A stretch of DNA of 64,000 nucleotides, from positions 1-64,000 of the forward strand of contig CALCCF010000073.1 in the NCBI GenBank assembly GCA_937899905.1. Direction: 5' to 3'. The stretch's first letter is position 1; each line of letters opens with the position of its first letter. Source of the DNA: an uncultured Phycisphaeraceae bacterium. GTDB taxonomy: Bacteria > Planctomycetota > Phycisphaerae > Phycisphaerales > UBA1924. Positions 50,767 to 58,782 of the stretch are shown here, piece after piece. Under the pieces are notes generated by a model. That model did not search any database. It had not been told where the DNA came from and was given only the letters and a program-made list of their open reading frames with translations. Position numbers and translations under genes: made by a program.

Positions 50767-50828
50767 TACCCCGATCCCCCGAGGCGTACCAACACCGGAA
50801 TCGCCTCCAAGAAAGGAACCCAGACACC

Positions 50829-52139
50829 ATGCCGGCGCCCGGTGGACGAAACGCGATCGTTGGTGCGTTTTTTATCTCGGCGGTGGCGCTCACCGTGGTT
50901 GTCGCGGCGATCCTGAGCGATCTCGGCGCCGCGCTGACGCCGACCACGCGGTATGTGGTCCGGTTCCAACTGTTCGACAACGCCGGCATGCTGGCGCCCG
51001 GTGCCGAGGTCCGCGTTGGTGGCATCCGTGTTGGGAGCGTCGAGCGTCTCGAACTCGCCGACGACGGCCAGTCGGATGCCGTCGACGTCATCATCGAGGT
51101 CGACGAAGACCTCGTGCTGCGACGCGACGCGATCGCCCGACTCGAGATCCCGCTGCTTGGCACCGGAACGGTGGTGAACTTCATCAGCACCGGGCAAGGC
51201 GAGCCCCTGTCCGAAGACGGCCGCCTCGTCGGATTGCCGTCACCGGGCCTCCTCGCGCAGACCGGGCTGAGCGACGAAGACCTCGAGAACATCCAGCGAT
51301 CGATCACGGCGCTCGCCGACTCCAGCGAACGCATCGGCCGCATCATCCAGGAGGTCGAGCCCAACGTCAGCGAGGCCGTCAATGGGCTCAACTCGACCAT
51401 CGACGACGCCCGGGCCATCGCCGAGGACCTACGCGGCCGCATGCCCCGCATCGGCGACGAGGTCGAGGGCGCGCTCGCCGACGTGCGCGAGAGCGTCGAG
51501 GTCTGGACCGGCCTGGCCGAACGCCTCGACGAGCGCACGGTCGAGCTGGCCGCCGTCATCGAGAGCGCCCGATCGACCATCGACGAAAACCGCCCCAACC
51601 TCGATCGCGTGATTGCCGACCTCGCGGACATCACCAGCCGGACCAGCGAAGAGATCATGCCCTCGGCCATCGAGACCGTAGAGAACGCGCGGCTTGCGTC
51701 GGCCGATGCCGCGGAACTCGCCGCCGACACCCGTGCGCTTCTCGATGCCGAGACCCCCGGCGTGCGTCGCGCGATGGCGAATCTCAGGCTCGCCACCGAC
51801 CAGGCCAAGCTCACCATGCTCGAGGTTCGCCGGAGCCCGTGGCGCCTGCTCCAGCGTCCGAGCACGCGCGAACTCGAAGGCGAGCTGATCTACGACTCCA
51901 CCCGCGCCTTCGCTCAGGCGGCAAGCGATCTGCGTGTCGCCAGCGAGAGCCTCATCGCGCTGAGCACCGACGAGGAGGGTCCCGTCGACGCGGCCAGCCG
52001 CCAACGCGCCATCGAGCGCCTGCACGAAGAACTCACGAACAGCTTCGCGCGATACCGCACGGCCGAGCAGAACCTGCTCGACCGCGCGCTGCGGCTGGGT
52101 ACCGGTGACGTCGCCGGACCGGATGGGACGGCGCCCTAA
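50829..52139 (+). CDS. MlaD-like MCE protein
   Basis: A 436-residue substrate-binding protein. A single N-terminal span (AIVGAFFISAVALTVVVAAI) anchors an MCE domain (about 38-130: YVVRFQLFDNAGMLAPGAEV, RVGGIRVGSVERLEL, LGTGTVVNFISTGQGEPL), followed by a long helical region (about 140-420) with heptad repeats, like the extended helices of MCE needles. It would bind lipid in the space outside the inner membrane. The MCE core and helical extension fit single-domain MlaD-type proteins of double-membrane bacteria. AAGGAA precedes the ATG. It converges with the haem peroxidase gene, 21 bases between stops. Confidence 0.9.
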   Translation: MPAPGGRNAIVGAFFISAVALTVVVAAILSDLGAALTPTTRYVVRFQLFDNAGMLAPGAEVRVGGIRVGSVERLELADDGQSDAVDVIIEVDEDLVLRRDAIARLEIPLLGTGTVVNFISTGQGEPLSEDGRLVGLPSPGLLAQTGLSDEDLENIQRSITALADSSERIGRIIQEVEPNVSEAVNGLNSTIDDARAIAEDLRGRMPRIGDEVEGALADVRESVEVWTGLAERLDERTVELAAVIESARSTIDENRPNLDRVIADLADITSRTSEEIMPSAIETVENARLASADAAELAADTRALLDAETPGVRRAMANLRLATDQAKLTMLEVRRSPWRLLQRPSTRELEGELIYDSTRAFAQAASDLRVASESLIALSTDEEGPVDAASRQRAIERLHEELTNSFARYRTAEQNLLDRALRLGTGDVAGPDGTAP

Positions 52140-52160
52140 AGAGCCGATCCGAACTCCGGA

Positions 52161-54071
52161 TCAATCGCAGCCGGCGTCGAAGGCGTTCTGGAACTCCAGG
52201 AAATCGAACACCGTCAGTGCGCCGTCGCCGTCGAAGTCGGCCCGAAGGTCGCCCGCGTCGAACAGCGTCTGGAACGCCAGGAAGTCGAAGATCGTCAGCT
52301 CAGTGTCGCCATCAAGGTCGGCGGCGCACCGCTCGGGCGCGATGAACGCGTTGTCACCGATCTCGTCGCCGATGCCCGTGTTCCGGCGGATGATCGTCGA
52401 GAGCGTCTGCGCGTTGACCAGGTCGATCATGTCCGCCGGCAGGTAGGCCTCGTACCAGAACCGGTCGCCGTCACGAACACGCACGAACTGATCGACGAGC
52501 GTCGCCTGAAGCGTCTCGCCGACCATGCCGCCATCGACGGCCGGCTCGGCCAGCATGCCAACCCATGGATCGACGTCATCGCACGTCGCGTACACCGAGG
52601 CCAGCTTGGCCTGCACCGCGGGATCGGGCGAGATGTCATCAAAGTCATCGACGGCCGCAAGGCCAAACGCCTGACGCACCGTGTTGTAGTCCGGAAGGCC
52701 GTGGTCGCGACCACGCTGGATGTTCAGCGACGCAAGATCGAACCCGCCCATGCCCGGCATGCCAAACAGAAAGTTGCGCACGTCGTCGATCATCAGGTGA
52801 TCGAGATTCTCCGCAATCGACAGGCAGGCCCCGCGCAACGCAGAATCGATGCCGTGATCGCCGATCTCCTCGGGCGCAAAGAACGCCTGACGGAGCGAGA
52901 GGTGGCCCTCGGTCGCCTCAAGGCCATTGCTGTCGAGCCGCTCAAGGAACGGCGGAAGCATCGAATGTCCCAGGCGGAACGAGGCCGTCGCGAACACGTT
53001 GCTGATGCCCGGATCGACGGTCGGGTCGTATCCACTGTACGCCGGGATCGCATCGGGTCCCAGCAGCAGGGGCAGGAACTCGTTGTACGTGATCGCCTGC
53101 ATGATGCCGGACATGATCGCGCGAGCGTGCTCGTATACCTCGTCGCCCGTGAAGTCCGGGTTCGCCGCACGGATCTCTCGGGCCCAGTGGTTGTGCTCAC
53201 GAACGAACAGCGTGTGGATCGCGATCAGCGTGACCGACTCGTTCGAACGCACGTCGCCGGCTAAGAACAGCGTCGGGTCGTCGGCGTCGTTCGCGTTCGG
53301 GAAGCCATCAGCGTTGTACGGCATGAGGTCGCCGTCGCTCGTCGCGAGCTCGCCGGTGCCGTCGTTTGCACGCAGCGCCGCCGCGCGCGCCGGATCGGAA
53401 CCGTAGATCAGCGACGCATCGATGAACGCCGTGATGCGGTTGACCTGTTCGCGCCGTCCGTCGACGAGCTGGTACCCCGAGCGATCGAGTGAGATCTGCC
53501 GCGTGCCGCTCGAACCGGGATCGAACCACGGGTCGCCCACCGGCACGGCGATATCGAACGGCTCCATGGGCATGGCGATCGGGGTCTCGTCCATGTCGTG
53601 GTCGAGGAACTGGCCCCAAAGCCAGAACATGTTCGAGTCGCCGAAGCGGCTGGGGATCAGCTCGTCTCCCAGATCGAGCACGGCCTGGCTCACCGCACGC
53701 GGGCTGGGCCCATCGATGCGCGCCGGGATACGGCCGGACGCGTCGCCGTACGCCGGCGATGCGATGCGGGTGAACGGGATGCCCGCCGAGCCCCACCAGG
53801 GCCGGGTCAGGTTGTTGAACCGGCCGTTGATGGTGCGGATGTCATCGGGGAAGGTCGCCGGATCATCCGTGCCTGGGCCGTCGGGCAAGCCCTCGGGCAT
53901 CGCGGGCACGATGCGCGTGAAGTAGCCCCGCTGGAACAGCGAACTCCGGCGCTCCGGGGACACCTTCTCGGCCCCATCCGTTTGGTGTTCGAGAGACTGC
54001 GCGGCGGCGGCCTGGCTCAAGCCAGCGGCCGCAATGAGCGCAGCGACAGCACGAGATCGTGTACGAGTCAT
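52161..54071 (-). CDS. exported animal-type haem peroxidase with GC-type dockerin
   Basis: A 636-residue secreted protein. A signal peptide (VAALIAAAGLSQAAAAQ) precedes a haem peroxidase domain of the animal (An_peroxidase) class: the distal histidine lies in WGQFLDHDMDETP, REHNHWAREI matches the REHNR motif, and TASFRLGHSMLPPF holds the proximal histidine. The C-terminal 55 residues are two dockerin-like repeats, AADLDGDTELTIFDFLAFQ and FDGDGALTVFDFLEFQNAFD, ending GCD. It may oxidise halides or phenols at the cell surface. The start ATG follows GGGGGA. First of three dockerin genes on this strand within 10 kb. Confidence 0.92.
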   Translation of the reverse strand: MTRTRSRAVAALIAAAGLSQAAAAQSLEHQTDGAEKVSPERRSSLFQRGYFTRIVPAMPEGLPDGPGTDDPATFPDDIRTINGRFNNLTRPWWGSAGIPFTRIASPAYGDASGRIPARIDGPSPRAVSQAVLDLGDELIPSRFGDSNMFWLWGQFLDHDMDETPIAMPMEPFDIAVPVGDPWFDPGSSGTRQISLDRSGYQLVDGRREQVNRITAFIDASLIYGSDPARAAALRANDGTGELATSDGDLMPYNADGFPNANDADDPTLFLAGDVRSNESVTLIAIHTLFVREHNHWAREIRAANPDFTGDEVYEHARAIMSGIMQAITYNEFLPLLLGPDAIPAYSGYDPTVDPGISNVFATASFRLGHSMLPPFLERLDSNGLEATEGHLSLRQAFFAPEEIGDHGIDSALRGACLSIAENLDHLMIDDVRNFLFGMPGMGGFDLASLNIQRGRDHGLPDYNTVRQAFGLAAVDDFDDISPDPAVQAKLASVYATCDDVDPWVGMLAEPAVDGGMVGETLQATLVDQFVRVRDGDRFWYEAYLPADMIDLVNAQTLSTIIRRNTGIGDEIGDNAFIAPERCAADLDGDTELTIFDFLAFQTLFDAGDLRADFDGDGALTVFDFLEFQNAFDAGCD

Positions 54072-54246
54072 CTCAATTCCCCCGCGACCGGGAACAGCCT
54101 GCAACGGCCGTGCGTCAATCCCGTTCGCCAGCGCAATATACCACGCTCGCGCGGCCCGTCCAAGCCCATTTTGCCGCGATATGGACCAAAACAGACTGGC
54201 TCGGCAACAAAACGAGCGATACGCGACAGATGGTCCAATAAGCCAC

Positions 54247-54990
54247 TCAGCAGCCCGCGTCGAACGCGTTCTGGTAGGCCAGAAAGTCGAACAAGCTGAG
54301 CATGAGATCTCCGTCGAAGTCGGCCTTCAGGTCGCCGGCATCGAAGGCGTTCTGGAACTCCAGGAAGTCGAAGACCGTTGCGCGGCCGTCGCCGTCGAGA
54401 TCGGCTGAGCAGCCAATAGCCTCGGCATTGGCGCGCACCATCCACGTCCCAGGAAACGGCCCGTCGGACATTCGCAAGATGAAGGGGGCTGCCCCGAGAT
54501 CGATGAGCAGTTCGCCGTCGTAGAACAGCCAGCTGTGGGTCCCCAGCGTGTCCTGATCCATACGCGCCACCGACTGGCGTTGCGGCACGAAAGCCGCGAT
54601 CGCGACAAAGAACCCAGGAGCATCGACCAGCGTTGGTCGGATGGCGTACGTCGCGAATTCGCTCGTCGACGTTGCCAGTGACTCGTGCGACGCCGCCAAT
54701 CTCAGTTCCGCGTTGGTCGGATCGCCATCACCATCAGGATCGGCGTACACCAGCACGGTGATCGGCGTGCCCTCCGGCAGGCTGCCCGCGAACGACACCT
54801 CGACTTCCGTAAGCCACGCGCAGCCGGCCGAGGGCTCGAAGTAGTTGCCCCAGGTCACCATCGCGTCGAAGTCGCTCGGGCCGATGGTGAATCCACCCGA
54901 GCCATCGTCCAGGGCATAGCCGGGGCATTGGGCCAGGCAGGGGGCCGAGAACAAGAGCGTGCAGAGCACGGCAAGGGCGGTGGGTTTCAT
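54247..54990 (-). CDS. small exported protein with GC-type dockerin
   Basis: A 247-residue secreted protein: signal peptide (LAVLCTLLFSAPCLAQ) then CPGYALDDGSGGFTIGPS, a beta-sandwich-like region (about 30-190) with Ala- and Thr-rich strands (VEVSFAGSLPEGTPITVLVY), and two dockerin repeats at the C-terminus (SADLDGDGRATVFDFLEFQN, KADFDGDLMLSLFDFLAYQ) ending DAGC. The role is probably structural or adhesive. The ATG is chosen at the signal peptide. It lies upstream of the peroxidase gene on the same strand with 175 bases between, and is divergent from the YHS gene at 55136. Confidence 0.85.
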   Translation of the reverse strand: MKPTALAVLCTLLFSAPCLAQCPGYALDDGSGGFTIGPSDFDAMVTWGNYFEPSAGCAWLTEVEVSFAGSLPEGTPITVLVYADPDGDGDPTNAELRLAASHESLATSTSEFATYAIRPTLVDAPGFFVAIAAFVPQRQSVARMDQDTLGTHSWLFYDGELLIDLGAAPFILRMSDGPFPGTWMVRANAEAIGCSADLDGDGRATVFDFLEFQNAFDAGDLKADFDGDLMLSLFDFLAYQNAFDAGC

Positions 54991-55066
54991 GGCCGAGCCT
55001 AGGCAATGGACTTTTTTTGAACGTTTGGGAATGGGACGCACGGGAGGGCTGTTCACCCTTTCAATG

Positions 55067-55084
55067 TTAGTAAATGCTTACTGA
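55067..55084. promoter_or_regulatory. short inverted repeat upstream of the YHS gene
   Basis: AGTAA and TTACT form a five-base inverted repeat with a four-base spacer (ATGC), flanked by T and G/A, in the divergent 145-base region between the dockerin gene and the YHS gene, 51 bases before the YHS start. Such a spaced palindrome resembles operators of TetR- and MarR-type regulators. Weak evidence. Confidence 0.35.
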
Positions 55085-55135
55085 AGACCGCCCGTTCATC
55101 GGGCCCCTCACCACCGACTCGAAAGGAAGCCCGAA

Positions 55136-55708
55136 ATGAACGCCAAGCTCGCCACCGCCGTCACCGTCCTAGCCGCCACCGCCGCCTTCTCGCTGGCCCC
55201 GGCCGCCTCCGCCCAGTCGACCCAACCCCAAGGTGGCCAGGCCACCCAAGAGGCCAAGCCCGAACCCGTCCGCAACACCAAAGAGTGGAACCTGCCCCGC
55301 CGAAACAAGCTAGCCATCAGCGGCTACGACCCGGTCGCCTACTTCCCCGAGGGCGGCGGCAAGGCCAAGAAGGGCTCGAAGAAGATCGAGTTCACGTACA
55401 AGGGCGTGACCTACCGCTTCGCCAGCGAGCGGAACCGGCAACTCTTCCAGAAGGCGCCCCTCCGCTACGAGCCGGCGCACGGCGGATGGTGCAGCTGGGC
55501 CATGGCCAGCGGCGGCACGACCGAAGCCAACCCCAAGAGCTTCATCGTCAAGGACGACCGGCTGTTCCTCTTCTACGACGGCCTCTTCGGCGACACCCGC
55601 AAGGATTGGCTAAAGGGCGACCACAATCAGCTGGCCGGTCAGGCCGACCGCGAGTGGAAGAAGCGCAGCCGCGAAGAGAAGCGTCAGGTCGCCAAGCCCG
55701 AGAGCTAA
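55136..55708 (+). CDS. exported YHS-domain protein
   Basis: A 190-residue protein: signal peptide (LATAVTVLAATAAFSLAPAA), a Gln/Pro-rich linker, and a YHS domain (about 60-150) with the family pattern ISGYDPVAYFPEGGGKAKKG, EFTYKGVTYRFASERNRQLF and YEPAHGGWCSWAMASGG. YHS domains are associated with metal, often copper or heme-linked, chemistry; the histidine and cysteine in AHGGWC are the likely ligands. The last 30 residues are basic. AAAGGAAG stands upstream of the ATG. Its stop is seven bases from that of the convergent zinc-ribbon gene. Confidence 0.88.
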   Translation: MNAKLATAVTVLAATAAFSLAPAASAQSTQPQGGQATQEAKPEPVRNTKEWNLPRRNKLAISGYDPVAYFPEGGGKAKKGSKKIEFTYKGVTYRFASERNRQLFQKAPLRYEPAHGGWCSWAMASGGTTEANPKSFIVKDDRLFLFYDGLFGDTRKDWLKGDHNQLAGQADREWKKRSREEKRQVAKPES

Positions 55709-55715
55709 TCTCTAC

Positions 55716-56093
55716 TCAAGGGATCAGCACGATCCAGAGCAGCGCCAGAAGCAGCCCCAGCGCCACAAACACGCCAACCACCACAACGCCCGACACCCGT
55801 CGGGCGTTGTGCGTGATGAGCGCTTCGTCGGAATCCCGATCGGGCCGGGCATCGGGGAAGTCGTACACCACGCCGCACCCCGCGCAGCGGCCGTCGTCCT
55901 GGAGCAGCTCCAGCGGAGTCTTGCAGTGTCGGCACCGCAGCATCTTGACCCGGGCGACCTCGCGAAGCTGGACGATGCGCGGCCGCGGATCGAGCTTCGG
56001 CGGCGGGGGGCGTTCGTAGCCACACTCCGGACACGTCAGGCCGGGCAGGCCCTCGACGGGGTATCGGCAGCGTGGGCACTCGGTAACCGCCAC
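55716..56093 (-). CDS. zinc-ribbon membrane protein
   Basis: A 125-residue protein with two zinc-ribbon pairs, CPRCRYPVEGLPGLTCPECG and CRHCKTPLELLQDDGRCAGC, followed by a polar region and one C-terminal span (VVVVGVFVALGLLLALLWIV). The ribbons face the cytoplasm. Its function is unknown; similar ribbon-plus-anchor proteins are common in planctomycetes. The GTG start stands just before the first ribbon. It ends seven bases from the YHS stop (convergent) and is divergent from the thiolase gene. Confidence 0.75.
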   Translation of the reverse strand: MAVTECPRCRYPVEGLPGLTCPECGYERPPPPKLDPRPRIVQLREVARVKMLRCRHCKTPLELLQDDGRCAGCGVVYDFPDARPDRDSDEALITHNARRVSGVVVVGVFVALGLLLALLWIVLIP

Positions 56094-56214
56094 GGGAGAC
56101 TCTACCTCCGATGAACCGTGGGAATGAAGGCTCTAGAATCTCCCTTACCCATAAACACCCAGCCAGACGCCCCGGCCTAGCGGCCCCCGCGTCCATTCAG
56201 GAGGCCCCCCGCCC

Positions 56215-57414
56215 ATGTCTAACCAGCCCGTGATCGTCGCCGCCAAGCGCACCCCCATCGGCAAGTTCTTCGGCAGCCTGGCCAGCACGCCCGCCCCCGT
56301 GCTGGGCGGCTACGCGATCGAGGCCGCCATGGCGGACGTGCCCGCGCTCAAGCCCGAGATGGTCGACGAGTGCGTCATGGGCTGCGTGCTTCAAGCCGGC
56401 CTGGGCCAGAACCCCGCGCGTCAGGCTGGACTCAAGGCCGGCCTGCCCGACACGCTGAGCGCCAAGACCATCAACAAGGTCTGCGGCTCGGGCCTCGAAG
56501 CCGTCATGATGGCCGCCCAGTCGATCAAGGCGGGCGACAACGACGTGGTCATCGCCGGCGGCATGGAGAACATGACCGCCGCGCCGCACTTCAGCCATGT
56601 GCGCCAGGGCGTGAAGTTCGGCGATACCAAGCTCACCGACGTCATGGCCCACGACGGCCTGACCTGCGCCTTCGAGCACTGGATGATGGGCAACGCCGCC
56701 GATCACATCGCCGAGAAGTACGGCATCAGCCGCGAGGAGCAGGACCGCTTCGCCGCCCAGAGCCACCAGCGCGCCGAGAAGGCGACCAGCGAGGGCTGGT
56801 TTAAGGACGAGATGGTTGCGCTCACCGGCCAACAAGTGGGTAACAGGAAGGTGCCCGGCCCCGAGGGCGGCTGTAGCGCTGATGCGGGCATCCGCCCCGG
56901 CAGCACCGCAGAAGGCCTGGCCAAGCTGCGCCCCGCGTTCGACAAGGCCGGCACCGTGACCGCCGGCAACGCGAGCCAGATCAACGACGGCGCCGCCGCC
57001 ACCATCGTCATGAGCGAGGGCAAGGCGAGCGAGCTCGGCATCGCGCCCATGGCCAAGGTGATCGCCTACGCCACCAGCGGCGTCGCGCCCAAGGACATCT
57101 TCGCCGCCCCGATCACCGGCGTGCAGGGCGTGCTCGAGAAGGCCGGCCTTGGCATCGACGACATCGACCTGTTCGAGCTGAACGAGGCCTTCGCCGCCCA
57201 GGTGCTGTGCAACATCAAGGAGCTTGGCATTAGCGAGGACAAGCTGAACGTCGCCGGCGGCGGCATCGCGCTGGGCCACCCCATCGGCGCCTCGGGCACC
57301 CGCGTGCTGACCACCCTGCTCTACCAGATGAAGCGCACCGGCGCCAAGCGCGGCCTGGCCGGCCTGTGCCTGGGCGGCGGCAACAGCGTGGCGATGGTGG
57401 TGGAAGCGGTGTGA
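56215..57414 (+). CDS. acetyl-CoA C-acetyltransferase (thiolase)
   Basis: A 399-residue biosynthetic-type thiolase that condenses or cleaves acetoacetyl-CoA. The active-site Cys90 lies in NKVCGSGLEAV, followed by the NEAFA motif, the histidine of GHPIGASGTR and the second cysteine in GLCLGGGNS. Length is standard. Its partners in fatty-acid or poly-hydroxybutyrate metabolism are not in the window. AGGAGG precedes the ATG. The CxCxxC gene starts on the last coding base group of this gene (GTG overlapping TGA), so the two are coupled. Confidence 0.94.
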   Translation: MSNQPVIVAAKRTPIGKFFGSLASTPAPVLGGYAIEAAMADVPALKPEMVDECVMGCVLQAGLGQNPARQAGLKAGLPDTLSAKTINKVCGSGLEAVMMAAQSIKAGDNDVVIAGGMENMTAAPHFSHVRQGVKFGDTKLTDVMAHDGLTCAFEHWMMGNAADHIAEKYGISREEQDRFAAQSHQRAEKATSEGWFKDEMVALTGQQVGNRKVPGPEGGCSADAGIRPGSTAEGLAKLRPAFDKAGTVTAGNASQINDGAAATIVMSEGKASELGIAPMAKVIAYATSGVAPKDIFAAPITGVQGVLEKAGLGIDDIDLFELNEAFAAQVLCNIKELGISEDKLNVAGGGIALGHPIGASGTRVLTTLLYQMKRTGAKRGLAGLCLGGGNSVAMVVEAV

Positions 57415-57902
57415 GCGTTGCGCGGGTAAAGTGGCTCGGGGAAGCGGACATCGCTGTCGATGTCGATGCGACCCGGGCACTCGCCGCTCGTATTGCCGAA
57501 CGAAACCAGCAGACCGCGCCGGCCGGCTTCGCCGGCTGCGACTGCGCCGAATGTCGAAACCTGGCGTTGTCATTCGATGAGCGATTCCCGGAATCACTCA
57601 AGAAGCCGCTGACTGAGATCGGGATTGACTGGAAGCAACCGCTCGAGGCCGCTCGATTGGTTTGCCACGAGGCTGAACGGGCGATATCGCACGCTTGCGA
57701 ATTCTTCTTCGTTGGCCATGCCCCGCCGCACCTTCACTTCGTGTCGTCGGGCGGTGACTACATCAACATCACCGGCGAGGATCCGCGATTTGGTGGGCTC
57801 CTCAGACAACTGCACGGCAGCGACTCGGCGTTCGGGAACATCAGCATCGATTTTCCTAATGTGCCCTGGCTCCTTCAAGAGCCCTTCCCGGAGTACGACT
57901 GA
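57411..57902 (+). CDS. hypothetical protein with a CxCxxC motif
   Basis: A 163-residue soluble protein. A cysteine cluster, GCDCAECRNLALSF, lies at about residues 44-57 and could bind a metal. The rest is alpha/beta (EIGIDWKQPLEAARLVCHEA, then HAPPHLHFVSSGGDY and NISIDFPNVPWLL). I do not recognise the family; the GCxCxxCRN pattern looks conserved. The GTG start overlaps the thiolase stop by four bases, which supports it. The 349-base region downstream has no gene before the RAYT. Confidence 0.65.
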   Translation: MSVARVKWLGEADIAVDVDATRALAARIAERNQQTAPAGFAGCDCAECRNLALSFDERFPESLKKPLTEIGIDWKQPLEAARLVCHEAERAISHACEFFFVGHAPPHLHFVSSGGDYINITGEDPRFGGLLRQLHGSDSAFGNISIDFPNVPWLLQEPFPEYD

Positions 57903-57991
57903 AGAGTCGCGTGCCTCATACCAAAACGCGGTGCGCGTGATTTTCGGAGCCTCGTCCGACGCCCCGGCGTCTCTGGCCCCCATAACCCAGC

Positions 57992-58098
57992 GCTGAGGTT
58001 CCATCAGGGGCCCCAAACACGCCATGAGGCACGCCTGACGCGTTGTTTGATAGGCCAAACACGCCATCTGGGTTCGCTGAGTGGCCGTCAGCGGCCCC
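57992..58098. repeat. 42-base degenerate tandem repeat, about 2.5 units
   Basis: Units start near 57992, 58034 and 58076. CCAAACACGCCAT is repeated exactly at 58013 and 58055 (42 bases apart) and a GCTGAG...CAG...GGCCCC pattern at 57992 and 58076 (84 bases apart). The units are otherwise diverged. It lies between the CxCxxC gene and the REP element. Confidence 0.6.
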
Positions 58099-58148
58099 AG
58101 TCGTGATCGAAGGGAACCCGAACGTCCTCTCTGCGGCCCACGATCCCT

Positions 58149-58185
58149 ACCAACGAGCCCCTCGCACGAGCGAGGGGAATAGACG
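58149..58185. repeat. REP-like palindrome, upstream copy
   Basis: A perfect eight-base stem, CCCCTCGC and GCGAGGGG, closes a four-base ACGA loop, preceded by ACCAACGAG. The RAYT start lies 66 bases downstream. Confidence 0.85.
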
Positions 58186-58251
58186 TCCAAGGCTCCGGTG
58201 CGTTGATCACTCCGCACCGGGCCCGAACGTCATCCTCCACAACACTCCGCC

Positions 58252-58722
58252 ATGGCGCTCATCGCGTACTTCCTGACGTGGACCACGTACGGCACCCGCG
58301 TCCACGGCGACGAGCGTGGTTCGATCGACGACAGCCATAACACGCCGGGAACGCCGCCACTGCCCGCCGATCCATCGCGACACGCGAGAGTTGCGGCGAT
58401 CATGGCCGAGGCTCCCTTCGTGATGGACGCGCCGATGCGTGATGTTGTCGAATCGGCGATCCGGGATCATGCCGGGTTGCGCCGTTGGCGGGTCGATGCG
58501 CTCAACGTGCGCTCGAACCACGTCCATGTCGTCGTCGCGGCAACGGGGCACGAGCCGGAGATTGTCGTGGCACAGTTCAAGTCGTGGGCGACGCGGCGGC
58601 TGCGAGAAGCCGGGCTCATTGGCGATCGCCGCCGGGTGTGGACGAAGATGGCGAGCACGCGCTACATCAATAGCGAGGCGTCCCGGGTTGCGGCTGTGGA
58701 CTACGTGAGCAATCATCAGTAG
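58252..58722 (+). CDS. REP-associated tyrosine transposase (RAYT, IS200-like Y1 family)
   Basis: A 156-residue single-strand DNA transposase. The N-terminus reads YFLTWTTYGTRVHGDERGSI; the metal-binding HUH motif is NHVHVVV at about residue 86; and the catalytic tyrosine is probably the one in TRYINSEAS at about 140. The TYGT and HGD elements and the size are RAYT typical, shorter than many. No ribosome-binding site is evident before the ATG, suggesting weak expression. Flanked by two inverted REP elements, it probably nicks such hairpins. Confidence 0.88.
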   Translation: MALIAYFLTWTTYGTRVHGDERGSIDDSHNTPGTPPLPADPSRHARVAAIMAEAPFVMDAPMRDVVESAIRDHAGLRRWRVDALNVRSNHVHVVVAATGHEPEIVVAQFKSWATRRLREAGLIGDRRRVWTKMASTRYINSEASRVAAVDYVSNHQ

Positions 58723-58743
58723 GGTGCGTATCTGTTGATCGTG

Positions 58744-58780
58744 CGTCCATACCCCTCGCTTGCGCGAGGGGCTCGTTGGT
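58744..58780. repeat. REP-like palindrome, downstream copy
   Basis: The stem CCCCTCGC and GCGAGGGG closes a TTGC loop, followed by CTCGTTGGT. It is the inverted partner of the copy at 58149 (33 of 37 bases) and ends two bases before the ATG of the next gene. Confidence 0.85.
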
Positions 58781-58782
58781 GT

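Larger units (their letters stand above)
57903..58251. other. 349-base intergenic region with degenerate repeats and a REP element
   Basis: No gene is supported here. It contains the 42-base imperfect tandem repeat (57992-58098) and the upstream REP-like palindrome (58149-58185), both listed separately. Confidence 0.6.
58149..58780. mobile_element. REP-RAYT module (transposase with two inverted REP-like palindromes)
   Basis: A Y1-type transposase gene is bracketed by two 37-base palindromic elements in opposite orientation, sharing 33 of 37 bases when one is reverse-complemented. This is the layout of a RAYT with its cognate REP sequences (a REPtron), thought to be a domesticated, single-copy relative of IS200/IS605 that spreads short REP elements. 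Confidence 0.8.

Noticed and set aside
54990-55020. The seven-T run near 55012 as a Rho-independent terminator
   Set aside because: No stable stem precedes the T run on either strand, and it lies upstream of two divergent genes where a terminator is not expected.
58149-58780. A CRISPR array in the palindromic region
   Set aside because: Only two palindromes in opposite orientation exist, with a transposase gene between them; there are no spacers and no cas genes.
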